Shown here piece after piece: positions 16,911-27,055 of a stretch of 43,767 nt of DNA. The stretch comes from Caldilineaceae bacterium bin34 (GTDB lineage Bacteria > Chloroflexota > Anaerolineae > Caldilineales > Caldilineaceae). The stretch covers positions 1 through 43,767 of the forward strand of contig MPMO01000044.1 of the NCBI GenBank assembly GCA_002238555.1, written 5' to 3'. Every line of letters starts with the position of its first letter. Position 1 is the first letter of the stretch. Under the pieces are notes generated by a model. That model was not told the origin of the DNA, searched no databases, and saw only the letters and a list, made by a program, of their open reading frames with translations. A program made the translations under genes and the position numbers.

Positions 16911-18239
16911 GGTCTTGAACCAATTGCAACAGACCCGGGCGGACCAAGACGCGCCCGCCGGGACAGGCACGCAAGGGCGGCTGCTCCACAGCAACAATCC
17001 AGAGATTCAACAGATTTCTTCAAACGTCGGGACCAGATATCGGATCCATGGTGCCGCGAACTACGCGGCCGGTTATGTTTCCGCCTCTGGCAAATGGGAT
17101 TTGTGTACAATTTCCTTTCAACCTCATCCCAGATTGGTCATAATAATAATATGCTGTAATGCCCGACACTGATTGCGCAGTACAGGAAATAAATCCGGTC
17201 CGGTTTTATCCCTGCACACGCTCGCATGGTTCCCTGTCAGCAGTCATGAATGGAAGTTCGGGGCCTGCCCAGCGACAACGGACCGGTGCCCCTTAGTCCA
17301 AATCCGAGTGAATCCGCATAACTTTGCAGGCACCGGCACTGGTTATGACGATTTCCTTGCTTTCCAGGGGACACGGCAACGCCATAATCAGCCTGCTTGG
17401 CCCCGCTGCAGCCCGGCCCTCGATCAAATTGGATATTTTGATCAGTATATTTATGATATCTACTGCTATTTTATCCAATCAAACTAAAAATCAGTACATC
17501 AAATTCTGATTCCATGTACTCGCCGAGCTGCGGGTGTGCTCCGGTCAGCCCCTTGTCGATACGTCCCGCGTCGTGCAACACCAATACGTTCCCATCCCAA
17601 AAAACACGTTGCCAATGCATAATGCAATTATCCAACTATTTCGAGTTTCCGTCTTCAGCCGCGACCAATTCACTGTCCTTATCGTTCACGCTGATGTTCT
17701 TGAATTTACGGGTTGCACTTCAAATTGTCCATATCCCCCAAACATAGATCAAAGATCGGCGCAACATACCACCGGTTTTTGTTTTCACCGTACTTCAACT
17801 CTTCCAAACCCAGCCGTCGGATGCCTTCGCCGGAAAAACATTTAAGTGTGTGCTTTTGGGGCTGTGACGACAGTTTGCAGCCCATCCATGCGTTTCACCC
17901 TTCAGGGCAGGCGGATGCCAAGTGCATCTTCCACAACCGGTGCGGGGCCACACGCGGAGGTTGAGGCTTCCCGACGCGAGGCCGACACCCGCCTCCGGCC
18001 GTTCCCGGCACTGCAGGGAGCCGAACCGCCGGGATGGTGGGCAAGGTCCCGCGCAGAGCGGATTCATCACCGCGTCCAGACCTGACAGGATCCCTGCCGT
18101 TCTCACAGGGGGGACCAGGGCTTGGCCGGTTGCAACCGTGGCCCCAGGCTGCATGCGCCACAGTCCCCGTAGCCGGAAGCAGAGGTGTGAGATCCCGTCC
18201 GCCTCCCGATTCCTCCGACCGGGAGAAGCAATCGTAGTT

Positions 18240-18245
18240 TAGAAT
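18240..18245 (+). promoter_or_regulatory. Candidate -10 (TAGAAT) for the tandem cNMP-domain gene
   Basis: TAGAAT within an AT-rich patch in otherwise GC-rich DNA, 56 bases before ATG 18301. No clear -35 is visible. Confidence 0.3.
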
Positions 18246-18300
18246 AGCCCGAATCCCAGCGCGCCCTGTGCCGTTGCCCCCACCGCCACCCGACTGCTCC

Positions 18301-20385
18301 ATGGACACCCTGGTTGAATACCTGCAAAGCGAATTCGCCGATCTGACCCCGGAGGAACTGCACCTGTTGGCGTCGGGCATGCAGGAGCGCACGGTCGAAC
18401 AGTACCAGTCGCTCTGCCGGCGGGGCGAGGACAGCGAATCCTTCGCCGTCATCAAGTCGGGCCGGGTCGGCCTCCTGGACAGCGACGGCCGCACCATGGT
18501 CACCCTGACTGCCGGCAATGTGCTGGGCGCCAGGGACTTCTTCACCCACTCGCCGGCGCAGATGACAGCCCGGGCCGAAAGCCCGCCGGTGACGTTCTGG
18601 GAACTGACGGCCGAAACGTTTGCGGACCTGTTGGAGGTCCAGCCCCGGCTGGGGGTCCATTTCGCGCACAGCCTTGGCAGCACCGATTCCTCCACCCGCC
18701 TGACCGAGCATCTGCGCCGGCGGCTGCATCGGTTGCCGGCCTTCTCAGGCCTGGGAACCAACGTGTTGACCATGGTGGCGGCGGCCCTGTCTCCCATGGA
18801 ACTGCAACTGGGCGACACCTTGTACAGGTCGGGCGAACAGCCCAGCGGCCTGTTTCTGGCAGTGGAAGGCAGCCTGTCCCGCATGACGGACAGCCAGCCC
18901 CCGATGCTGATCGAGGACGGTGCGTTGCTGGGCGGCGAAAACCTGGCCAGCGACATTCCCTACAACCACACGGTCGTGGCGGAGGAACCCACCCTTTGCT
19001 GGGAGCTGTCGCGCAACGACTTCCACCGCATCAACCAGGTGCATCCGGTCCTGCAACGGGCTCTCAACCGGCCGGCCATACCCGCCCGGCCGGATACGGT
19101 TGCCACCCCCGCGCCGGCGGGCGACTTCTCGCTGGCCAGCGTCCGCGAACTGGCGGGGTTGCCGGAACATGTCCTGAAGGCCGTGTCCCAGGTGGTCACC
19201 ACCCGCGCCGTATCGGCCGGACAGGTGGTCTACCGGCCCGGGGAACCGAGCGCCGAGTTCTATGTGGTCCACTCGGGCGAAATCGAACTGTCATCCCCGT
19301 CGGACATCGGGGTCAACCAGGAACTGAGCCGGGCCGCGGTACAGGACGTCTTTGGCCTGAACAGCCTCCAGGCGCAGACTCCCCGCACCAAGCAGGCAAC
19401 CGCCACCGTGGACACGGAACTGCTGGTCCTGCCCCGCATCTACCTGTTGCGCCTGGCCGAACAGTTCCCCGAAGTCAACGCGCTCCTGACTCCCGACGCC
19501 GCGCCCCAAACGTCGGAGCCCGAGGAAGAGCCACCAACCCCGCCGACCGGTCTGCGCGCCGAGAGTGACCTGGGCGACCTGCACGGCTTCAGCGTCTTCT
19601 GGGGCCTGACCGGCCAGGAACTGGCACGCATTCAGACGGAATTGCAACCGGTCATCTTCTATCCCCAGGAACAGCTGTTCACGCGGGGCGACACCGTTAC
19701 CGCCCTGTACCTGCTCCAGGACGGCAAGGTCCTGCTGGAGGCGGAGGATGGGCAAATTCGGTACTTGGAACCGACCAGTGCCATTGGTCTGGGCAGCCTC
19801 CTGTCCCAGGCGCCCGTAACCGAACACGCCTTTGCCTCCACGGAAATCCGGGTCGTCCTCATCCCGCGGGAAAGGGTGTGGCAGCTCGCCACCGAGATAC
19901 CCCGGTTTGACGAGAACCTCCGCAACCTGGCCCAACAGGAAACCAACGCCCCCCCGGTGCCCGTTGTGCAACAGCAACCCGCGACACCACCCCCAACCTG
20001 GTCGGCCGCGGCCGAACCGCCGACTGTTCAGCCTTCCCCAACCATTCCCTCGGGACCTGCCACCGGGCCCAGTTTGGCAGAGCCGCCCTCCGGCCTGCCG
20101 CCGGCCCACAGTCCCCAGATCACCTCGCAACCCGCCGAACCCGTCAACCCGTTCGGGCCGCCGCAGGCCGGAACCCCGCCCCTGTCCGCACCGGGACCGG
20201 CCCCGGTGGTGGAACAGGATCCGTTCCTGGCCGGCAGCAAATCCAGCACGCGGGACGATCAGGGCTTTGGCGGCATGAGCATCGCCGGCAAAATCAGGGC
20301 CATTCTCACGGCGGTACTCGTCGTCTATCTGGTCGGATGGGTCGCCTTCAGCCTCATTCAGGATCTGGTCCCCGTCCTGTTCTAG
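18301..20385 (+). CDS. Tail-anchored protein with four tandem degenerate cyclic-nucleotide-binding-like domains
   Basis: A 694-residue protein. Four cNMP-binding-type beta-roll units are seen, at about residues 1-120, 140-255, 270-385 and 420-540. Each has the repeating pattern 'hydrophobic pair, G, ..V..R.GE....F.V..G.I.L' (for example TLYRSGEQPSGLFLAVEGSL, VVYRPGEPSAEFYVVHSGEIEL and LFTRGDTVTALYLLQDGKVLL). A Pro-rich linker of about 120 residues follows, with one C-terminal helix in the last 30 residues (ILTAVLVVYLVGWVAFSLI), giving a tail-anchored cytoplasmic protein. None of the four has the canonical FGE...R-S/T-A phosphate cassette; only unit 2 keeps GE. Nucleotide binding is therefore uncertain. 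No catalytic or DNA-binding domain is seen. GTG 18268 is an alternative start. The stop overlaps the convergent caspase-like gene by four bases. Confidence 0.8.
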   Translation: MDTLVEYLQSEFADLTPEELHLLASGMQERTVEQYQSLCRRGEDSESFAVIKSGRVGLLDSDGRTMVTLTAGNVLGARDFFTHSPAQMTARAESPPVTFWELTAETFADLLEVQPRLGVHFAHSLGSTDSSTRLTEHLRRRLHRLPAFSGLGTNVLTMVAAALSPMELQLGDTLYRSGEQPSGLFLAVEGSLSRMTDSQPPMLIEDGALLGGENLASDIPYNHTVVAEEPTLCWELSRNDFHRINQVHPVLQRALNRPAIPARPDTVATPAPAGDFSLASVRELAGLPEHVLKAVSQVVTTRAVSAGQVVYRPGEPSAEFYVVHSGEIELSSPSDIGVNQELSRAAVQDVFGLNSLQAQTPRTKQATATVDTELLVLPRIYLLRLAEQFPEVNALLTPDAAPQTSEPEEEPPTPPTGLRAESDLGDLHGFSVFWGLTGQELARIQTELQPVIFYPQEQLFTRGDTVTALYLLQDGKVLLEAEDGQIRYLEPTSAIGLGSLLSQAPVTEHAFASTEIRVVLIPRERVWQLATEIPRFDENLRNLAQQETNAPPVPVVQQQPATPPPTWSAAAEPPTVQPSPTIPSGPATGPSLAEPPSGLPPAHSPQITSQPAEPVNPFGPPQAGTPPLSAPGPAPVVEQDPFLAGSKSSTRDDQGFGGMSIAGKIRAILTAVLVVYLVGWVAFSLIQDLVPVLF

Positions 20386-21077
20386 ACCCGGCCCTGCGAC
20401 AGTCCCGCCGCCAACCGGACATCCCGCCGGCCGGCCACCATCTGGCGGCTCGCCTCAATTCGGCCCCGCCACGTTTCGTCGCGGCCCGCCAGGCCGCGCG
20501 CCCAGTGCAGCGCCCGCAGGTGGGCCGTCAGCGCAGCCTCTCCGAATGTAGCCCCCTTCTGCCATCGGGCCAGAAACAGCGGCAGGGTCGGCACCGGCAG
20601 CCAGTTTTCGCCGAGTACGCCATTCACCGCCTGGGCTCCCGCCGCCAGCCAGGCGTCGGCCTGCCTGGCGGAATGGCAGGCAATCGTGTAGACGCATCCG
20701 AGATGCAGGGGCAACCCGTGCCCAACCTGCACCGCCTGCAGTTCGTTCAGAAACCCCTGATCCAGGCAGGCGCCCTGCCAGCCAACCGCCCCTTCGGGCA
20801 ATCCGTGGGTGAGCACCAGCAGGTCGGCCACGGCCCGCTGGCTGATCCCGACGAGGGTCGAAAGGAGTTCATCGGGACGTGCTCGCTGGTCCTCCAGAAC
20901 CCGAATCTCCTGCCAGTGCCGGTCCGCACCCAGCATGGACAGCATCGTGCGGGCACCGCGTTCGCTCCAGTAGTCCAGCGCACGGCTCAGGGTCGGCGGC
21001 AGGTTCAGGTGTCCGAACGCACCGCCGTTTTCCAGGAACACCACCAGGCTGCGACGCCTGGGTATGGAATTCTCCAT
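20382..21077 (-). CDS. Uncharacterised protein, candidate caspase/CHAT-like (clan CD) peptidase
   Basis: 231 residues with no family I can name outright. The layout matches clan CD peptidases: a hydrophobic strand ending in His91-Gly (LLVLTHG), then about 40 residues later a strand ending in Ala-Cys134 (YTIACHSARQ), then GAQAVNGVLGENW and LFLARWQKGATFGEA. The last two recall the 'Ga..v.G....nw...F...w..G.s..eA' pattern of CHAT domains. It would be a single-domain enzyme. It is the last gene of the minus-strand run, after a small ferredoxin-like protein. The start has AAGGA nine bases upstream. Catalytic function is an inference from two motifs. Confidence 0.7.
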   Translation of the reverse strand: MENSIPRRRSLVVFLENGGAFGHLNLPPTLSRALDYWSERGARTMLSMLGADRHWQEIRVLEDQRARPDELLSTLVGISQRAVADLLVLTHGLPEGAVGWQGACLDQGFLNELQAVQVGHGLPLHLGCVYTIACHSARQADAWLAAGAQAVNGVLGENWLPVPTLPLFLARWQKGATFGEAALTAHLRALHWARGLAGRDETWRGRIEASRQMVAGRRDVRLAAGLSQGRV

Positions 21078-21114
21078 GCTGCGGGGTCCTTGGCACCGGC
21101 CGCACCGGCGACGG

Positions 21115-21414
21115 TCAAACCTCTTCCTGCACCAGCTTCAGGGACAGATTGTCGACCAGTGACTTGAACTCCTCCCACAGCTTCTGCCAGCGGTCGGTCC
21201 GCACCAGTTCCCGCAGGGCATCCGCCGAGCCTTCCGCGACAATGCCGCCCAGGAACTGGGGTATCTCACCCCACATGGTCCACCAGATCTCGCCGACATA
21301 GACTCGTCCGTGCCCCTGCGCCAAGGGCGCAATGTTCTGGGCGAAGAAGCGTTGTCCAGCGCCGGCCTCCCCGTCGCGGGCATCGAACGTAATGATGAGC
21401 TTGTACAGCATCAT
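21115..21414 (-). CDS. Small conserved-type protein, possible dimeric alpha/beta barrel
   Basis: About 99 residues starting MMLYKLIITF. The beta-alpha-beta-beta-alpha-beta order (YKLIITFD, FFAQNIAPLA, GRVYVGEIWWTMWGE, LGGIVAEGSADALRELV, WEEFKSLVDN, LSLKLVQEEV) suggests a ferredoxin-like or ABM-type fold, but no family is recognised and no catalytic residues stand out. An upstream in-frame ATG at 21441 adds nine residues. It lies between the MFS transporter and the caspase-like gene in the same orientation, with 59- and 37-base gaps. Confidence 0.7.
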   Translation of the reverse strand: MMLYKLIITFDARDGEAGAGQRFFAQNIAPLAQGHGRVYVGEIWWTMWGEIPQFLGGIVAEGSADALRELVRTDRWQKLWEEFKSLVDNLSLKLVQEEV

Positions 21415-21473
21415 GGAGTCCAAACCTTCGTGTGCGGACATTGGCGGGCGAAACCGGCGGCGGTCGGGGACCG

Positions 21474-22811
21474 TCAGCCGAGTGGCACTCCAACCGGTTC
21501 GGCCTGTTTGGCCGGCGGATCGGGCAGCTGCTCGTTCGCCTTTCGCTGGAAGGCCTCAACCCTAATGGAACGCAACAGGAAAATGGCTCCGATGATACCC
21601 GCGCCCTCCAAGACGAAGACTGCGGCATAGCCCAGCCAGGCGCTGCCGCTGAGAATACGGAGGGACTCGCCCAAACTCACGGGAACGAAGATCATTGCCT
21701 GGCCCAGGAAGTTCGCGACGCTCCAGGTACCGATATACAGCGCCCGGGCCCCGGGCACGGTCATGCGCAACATGAACGTCAGGTTGCTTTGTGTCATCAA
21801 GCCGCCGCCCAGACCCAGCAGGAACACGGATCCCATGAACAGGTAGGGCTGCCCCAGCAGGCCGGACCCGGAAATGAGGAGAAAGGCGGCGGCGGCCATG
21901 CAGGACCCCGCCCGGGACACGGCTCGCTCGCCGTACCTGCGCACGAGCGGAATGCCGCCCAGCATGGTGACCAGGAAGCCGGCCCCCCAAATCGAGACCA
22001 GCCGAGACGTGGCCGCGACGGGCATGCCCAACACTTCCGCCCCGAAGGGTTCCAGCAGAACATCCTGCGTGTGGATGCAGATCAGGACGAGCATCAGGTA
22101 GCCGAAGAAGCGCCGCGCCACCGGATTGTTCCTGAGCGACCGCAACAGCAGGCCGGGCGAGGTCCGTTCCTGCACTTTGCCTTCCGTGGAGGCGGACGGC
22201 CCTTCCAGACCCAGGCCGCCCAGCAGCACGAGCACCAGGGCGATCACCGGCACCGCAACCAGCACCACGGTAAGGCGGGCCTGGGAGTAGGTTTCCAACT
22301 GCGACGACAGAAAGAGGCCGGTACCGATGCTCGCCGCAATCATGGCGGTGAACATGACCCCAACCGTGCGGCTCCGTTCCTGCGCATCCGCCTGTGCCGA
22401 CAGCAGGGCCAGATAGGCCACCGACGACAGGTTGATGCCCACGCCCCATAACAGGAACACCGCCACCGTGCCGGCCAGTCCCAGGACCGGACCTTCCGGG
22501 ATCAGAAACACGGTGAAGGCCATCAACGAGGCACCGACCGCCGCCAACAGGCCACCCAGCCGCGTCCACGGCACAAACCGGCCGCCGGCGGCAACCTGCC
22601 GGTCCATGACCGCGCCGAACCAAATCTGCAGCGGCGACAGCAGATAGGGCAGCGTCACGAGCAACGCCACCAGCGTGCTCGACAACCCCATCTCGGCGAT
22701 CATCACGCGGTTCAGGACACTGGTGACCGGCACCACGGTCAGGGCGGTGCCCACGTGAATCAGCGTGAACTGCAAAAGCCGGCGACCGGCGGGCGACCGG
22801 AAGTCAAACAT
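21474..22811 (-). CDS. MFS transporter, BCD/PucC-like family
   Basis: Twelve-helix major facilitator of 445 residues. The N-terminal half fits the PucC/LhaA 'BCD' family: LPYLLSPLQIWFGAVMDR in place of LP...PL..l.G..sD, then RFVPWTRLGGLLAAVGASLMAF. That family includes bacteriochlorophyll/light-harvesting assembly transporters, but many members occur in non-phototrophs with unknown substrate, and no photosynthesis gene is seen here. A cytoplasmic loop of about 25 residues (EGPSASTEGKVQERTSPG) joins the halves. AAGGGA is seven bases before the ATG. It is separated from the AI-2E gene by three bases, so they are one transcript. Confidence 0.87.
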   Translation of the reverse strand: MFDFRSPAGRRLLQFTLIHVGTALTVVPVTSVLNRVMIAEMGLSSTLVALLVTLPYLLSPLQIWFGAVMDRQVAAGGRFVPWTRLGGLLAAVGASLMAFTVFLIPEGPVLGLAGTVAVFLLWGVGINLSSVAYLALLSAQADAQERSRTVGVMFTAMIAASIGTGLFLSSQLETYSQARLTVVLVAVPVIALVLVLLGGLGLEGPSASTEGKVQERTSPGLLLRSLRNNPVARRFFGYLMLVLICIHTQDVLLEPFGAEVLGMPVAATSRLVSIWGAGFLVTMLGGIPLVRRYGERAVSRAGSCMAAAAFLLISGSGLLGQPYLFMGSVFLLGLGGGLMTQSNLTFMLRMTVPGARALYIGTWSVANFLGQAMIFVPVSLGESLRILSGSAWLGYAAVFVLEGAGIIGAIFLLRSIRVEAFQRKANEQLPDPPAKQAEPVGVPLG

Positions 22812-22814
22812 GGC

Positions 22815-24629
22815 TCATTCCCTTCCCAGCAAACGGATGGGCAGTTCGGTCATGGTCCGCAGCAGCCGAAGTTCCTGACGCAGATTGCGCACCGAACTGA
22901 TTTCACGCTGCACTCCCACCGTGGACAGCCCCAGGGTGCGGGCCGGCGCCAGGAACACGTCGAGACAGCTGACCAGCACGATGCGCTCCGGCTCCAGATC
23001 CAGGCCGAGGAGGGCATGGCGTACGCCGTCCCGCTGCGGAGGCAGCTTGGACATCTGTTCCCGGGTTACCACCACATCGAACACATCCAGGGGCAGGCCG
23101 GCCTCCCGCAACTGCGTTTCAAGCGCGGAGCGGGGCCGAATGGTAATCAACCCCAGGCGCAGGCCCTCCTCCTGCAGCCGATTCAGGGCGGGCAGCACAT
23201 CCTCGTGCAACTGCAGGTTGGTGGCTGCGGTCAGGCCCAGGGTGGGATGCAGGATCTTCTGCAAGCGGCGATCATTTACGCGCAGGCGAATCAGCAGGTT
23301 GTACAGGCGCGCCACAAACCCCGCCAGATCGCCCTGCATGTGCAGCAGGACTTCGCGGCGGCGCCAGATGGGCCAGCGTTCGCCCCCCAGTATCCAGCCC
23401 AAGGGAGTCAGGAACCGATCCGCCAGACGGGTGCTGAACCGTGTCAGCGTCCCGTCCAGCGTGAACAGCACGGCCTTGATGTCGTTCGCCCGGAGTGCCT
23501 CCCACTCCAGGGTCGGATCCTCCGCATCTTCAGTGATGCGCGGCACTCCGGGCCGGTCCCACAGCTTGTTCCAGATGTAGCGCACGATCAGGACGGAACT
23601 GGCAAAGGTCGGTGCCGCCAGCAGCACGCCGATCACACCAAACTGGAGCGCACCGAAGATGATGACCGCAAAGGTCACGGCCGGGTGCAGGTGGACCCGC
23701 CGGCCAATGAAACGCGGAATGAAGTAGATGCTCTCGACCTGTCCAATCACGATATACAGGCCGGCCACCAGGGCCGCGAACCACAGGTGGGGCATGTCCA
23801 ACCAGTTGGAACCGGAGATGAGCGCCACCGTGACCCCAACCACACCACTGGCGATGGGCCCCACAATCGGCAGGAACTCGAGCACCCCGGCGATGACGGC
23901 CAGGGCCCGGGCATTCGGCACCCCGACGATAACCAGGGCCATGAAGACCGTGCAGCCCACGACCAGGCCCAGGAGCACCTGCCCCCGCAGGAAGGCCATC
24001 CAAATGCGATCCAGCTCGCTGGCCAGTTCGATCGCCTCGGATCGCCAGGGATCGGGGATGGCGCGGGCGAAGACCGCCTTGAGCCGGTTCCAGTCCTTGA
24101 GCATCCAGAAACTGAGGACGATCACATAGATGATGCTCAGCAGGCCGGAGGTCAGGTTGCCCAGGTAGGTGGTCAGGCTGCCCAGGCCGTTCACGATTAC
24201 GGTCTGTATCTCCTGGTTGAACCGGGTGATCAGATCGCCGCTGAGAAATTCGACGTCGCCGACCAGGGGCAGGCTAATCGACTCCATCCAGGGCACGGTT
24301 GAGGTATTGATGCTGCGCAGCAGCGCATCCAGATCGGACTGCAACTCCACCAGAAACCTCTGGATCCACGGCCCCAGGACGAGCCACAGCAGAGCCACCA
24401 GCCCAATGAGCAGCACATAGACGATGACCGCCGCGATGCTGCGCGGCAGATCGCGGCGCTCCAGCCCCTCCACCGGGATGTTGAGGATGAACACCACCAG
24501 GCACGCCACGACCGTGGGCGCAATCATCGCCCGAAAGACGATCAGCAGGCCAATCGCCAGCAGGCCCAGGATGGAGCCAACCGTGATCTTGACCGCCGGC
24601 GGCCAATGGGTCCCGGTGAGCATGGACAC
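22815..24629 (-). CDS. AI-2E-type transporter fused to a degenerate HAD-like domain
   Basis: Residues 1-360 are an AI-2E (PF01594) family membrane protein. They have about eight helices, a long periplasmic loop (about 90-140), and the conserved LEFLPIVGPIASGVVG (250-265) and GQVESIYFIPRFIGRRVHLHP segments. Residues about 380-600 resemble a HAD hydrolase. Motif I is FTLDGTL (Thr390 replaces the nucleophile Asp), LGLITIRP recalls motif II, SKLPP motif III and VSCLDVF a weak motif IV. With the nucleophile lost the domain is probably non-catalytic. GTG 24629 immediately follows the lepB stop; ATG 24623 is an alternative. Known members export quorum signals or ions; the substrate here is unknown. 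Confidence 0.85.
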   Translation of the reverse strand: MSMLTGTHWPPAVKITVGSILGLLAIGLLIVFRAMIAPTVVACLVVFILNIPVEGLERRDLPRSIAAVIVYVLLIGLVALLWLVLGPWIQRFLVELQSDLDALLRSINTSTVPWMESISLPLVGDVEFLSGDLITRFNQEIQTVIVNGLGSLTTYLGNLTSGLLSIIYVIVLSFWMLKDWNRLKAVFARAIPDPWRSEAIELASELDRIWMAFLRGQVLLGLVVGCTVFMALVIVGVPNARALAVIAGVLEFLPIVGPIASGVVGVTVALISGSNWLDMPHLWFAALVAGLYIVIGQVESIYFIPRFIGRRVHLHPAVTFAVIIFGALQFGVIGVLLAAPTFASSVLIVRYIWNKLWDRPGVPRITEDAEDPTLEWEALRANDIKAVLFTLDGTLTRFSTRLADRFLTPLGWILGGERWPIWRRREVLLHMQGDLAGFVARLYNLLIRLRVNDRRLQKILHPTLGLTAATNLQLHEDVLPALNRLQEEGLRLGLITIRPRSALETQLREAGLPLDVFDVVVTREQMSKLPPQRDGVRHALLGLDLEPERIVLVSCLDVFLAPARTLGLSTVGVQREISSVRNLRQELRLLRTMTELPIRLLGRE

Positions 24630-25226
24630 TCAGGATGGAAATAGCGTAATGTCGGGCAGGGGCCAATAGCGCAGCCAGGCGCGGCCCACGATCTGATCAC
24701 TGACAACCGGGCCGAAATTCCGGCTGTCGTGACTGTTGGGCCGATTGTCGCCCATCACAAAATATTCGTTGTCGTCCAGTTGCCGCGGCCGGAGCGATTC
24801 CTCCATTCTGCTCTGGACATAGGCCTCCGGTCGCTGGAGGCCGTTGACCCAGACCACGCCCTCCACGATCTCCAGGGTGTCCCCGGGCGCGGCGATCACC
24901 CGCTTGATCAGGTTTTCCCGCTGGTTCGGTATGTCCAGGACCACGACATCGCCCACGGCCGGCGGGGCAAAGCGATAGGAAACCTTCTCCACCACCAGAC
25001 GCTGATACGGACTCAGCAGCGGCTCCATGCTCGAGCCGAAGACCACGGTGGTCTCGGCCACCAGCCGGTTGACCAGCAGGGCCAGCACCAACGCGGGGAC
25101 CAGGACCAACAGCAGTTCCTTGGCCACCGACCAAATCAGCGCGAACGGAGACAGGTCCTCCGCGGCCGTGTCCCCCTGCGCGAAGTCCGCGTCTGGCACG
25201 GTGGTTGCCGGTGGTTCCTTGTGCAT
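24630..25226 (-). CDS. lepB: Signal peptidase I
   Basis: Membrane serine protease that cleaves Sec/Tat signal peptides, 198 residues. One N-terminal membrane anchor (about 36-55) precedes the catalytic Ser66 in GSSMEPLL. The base Lys108 is in NLIKRVIAAPGD, and the substrate-binding box is VMGDNRPNSHDSR. The length is typical of single-TM signal peptidases. The cytoplasmic N-terminus is about 30 residues and acidic. Translation is coupled to the AI-2E gene, whose GTG adjoins the stop, and it follows sat-cysC by 27 bases. Confidence 0.96.
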   Translation of the reverse strand: MHKEPPATTVPDADFAQGDTAAEDLSPFALIWSVAKELLLVLVPALVLALLVNRLVAETTVVFGSSMEPLLSPYQRLVVEKVSYRFAPPAVGDVVVLDIPNQRENLIKRVIAAPGDTLEIVEGVVWVNGLQRPEAYVQSRMEESLRPRQLDDNEYFVMGDNRPNSHDSRNFGPVVSDQIVGRAWLRYWPLPDITLFPS

Positions 25227-25253
25227 TGTGGTTCCGGGGCCCGAACCAAGTCC

Positions 25254-26969
<1,716 letters not shown>

Positions 26970-27028
26970 GAATTCAAGTCCTCCGCATGCGCGTTGCCGG
27001 GTCGTGCCCAATCAGGGGCAGACCGGAG

Positions 27029-27034
27029 ATTATA
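27029..27034 (-). promoter_or_regulatory. TATAAT -10 upstream of sat/cysC
   Basis: Perfect TATAAT on the minus strand within the 86-base gap between rmlA and sat/cysC, followed by a leader of about 55 bases. No -35 consensus is visible. It suggests an internal promoter for the sat/cysC-lepB-transporter block. Confidence 0.35.
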
Positions 27035-27055
27035 CCCGGATTCGGGCTTCTTTTT

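Larger units (their letters stand above)
16873..18300. other. Long geneless stretch, partly AT-rich
   Basis: About 1.4 kb without a supportable gene. From about 17100 to 17850 the sequence is visibly AT-richer than its surroundings. All open frames there are short and lack family motifs. One 49-codon minus-strand frame (17620 to 17471, HWQRVFWDGNVLVLHDAG...) has protein-like composition but no recognised homologue or ribosome site. From 17900 to 18250 it returns to GC-rich sequence with many short inverted repeats. I looked for RNase P, SRP and tmRNA signatures and did not find them. Confidence 0.5.

Noticed and set aside
15218..17110. 630-codon frame that includes the second enolase-superfamily enzyme
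   Set aside because: The extra upstream part reads the doxX gene in another frame; homology starts at ATG 16306.
18000..18250. Possible RNase P, SRP or tmRNA gene in a GC-rich hairpin region
   Set aside because: CCGGAAGCAG superficially resembles the SRP motif, but the full conserved sequence and other RNA signatures are absent.
21474..22811. Phototrophy implied by the PucC-like transporter
   Set aside because: No bacteriochlorophyll, reaction-centre or light-harvesting gene is present; the family occurs in non-phototrophs.
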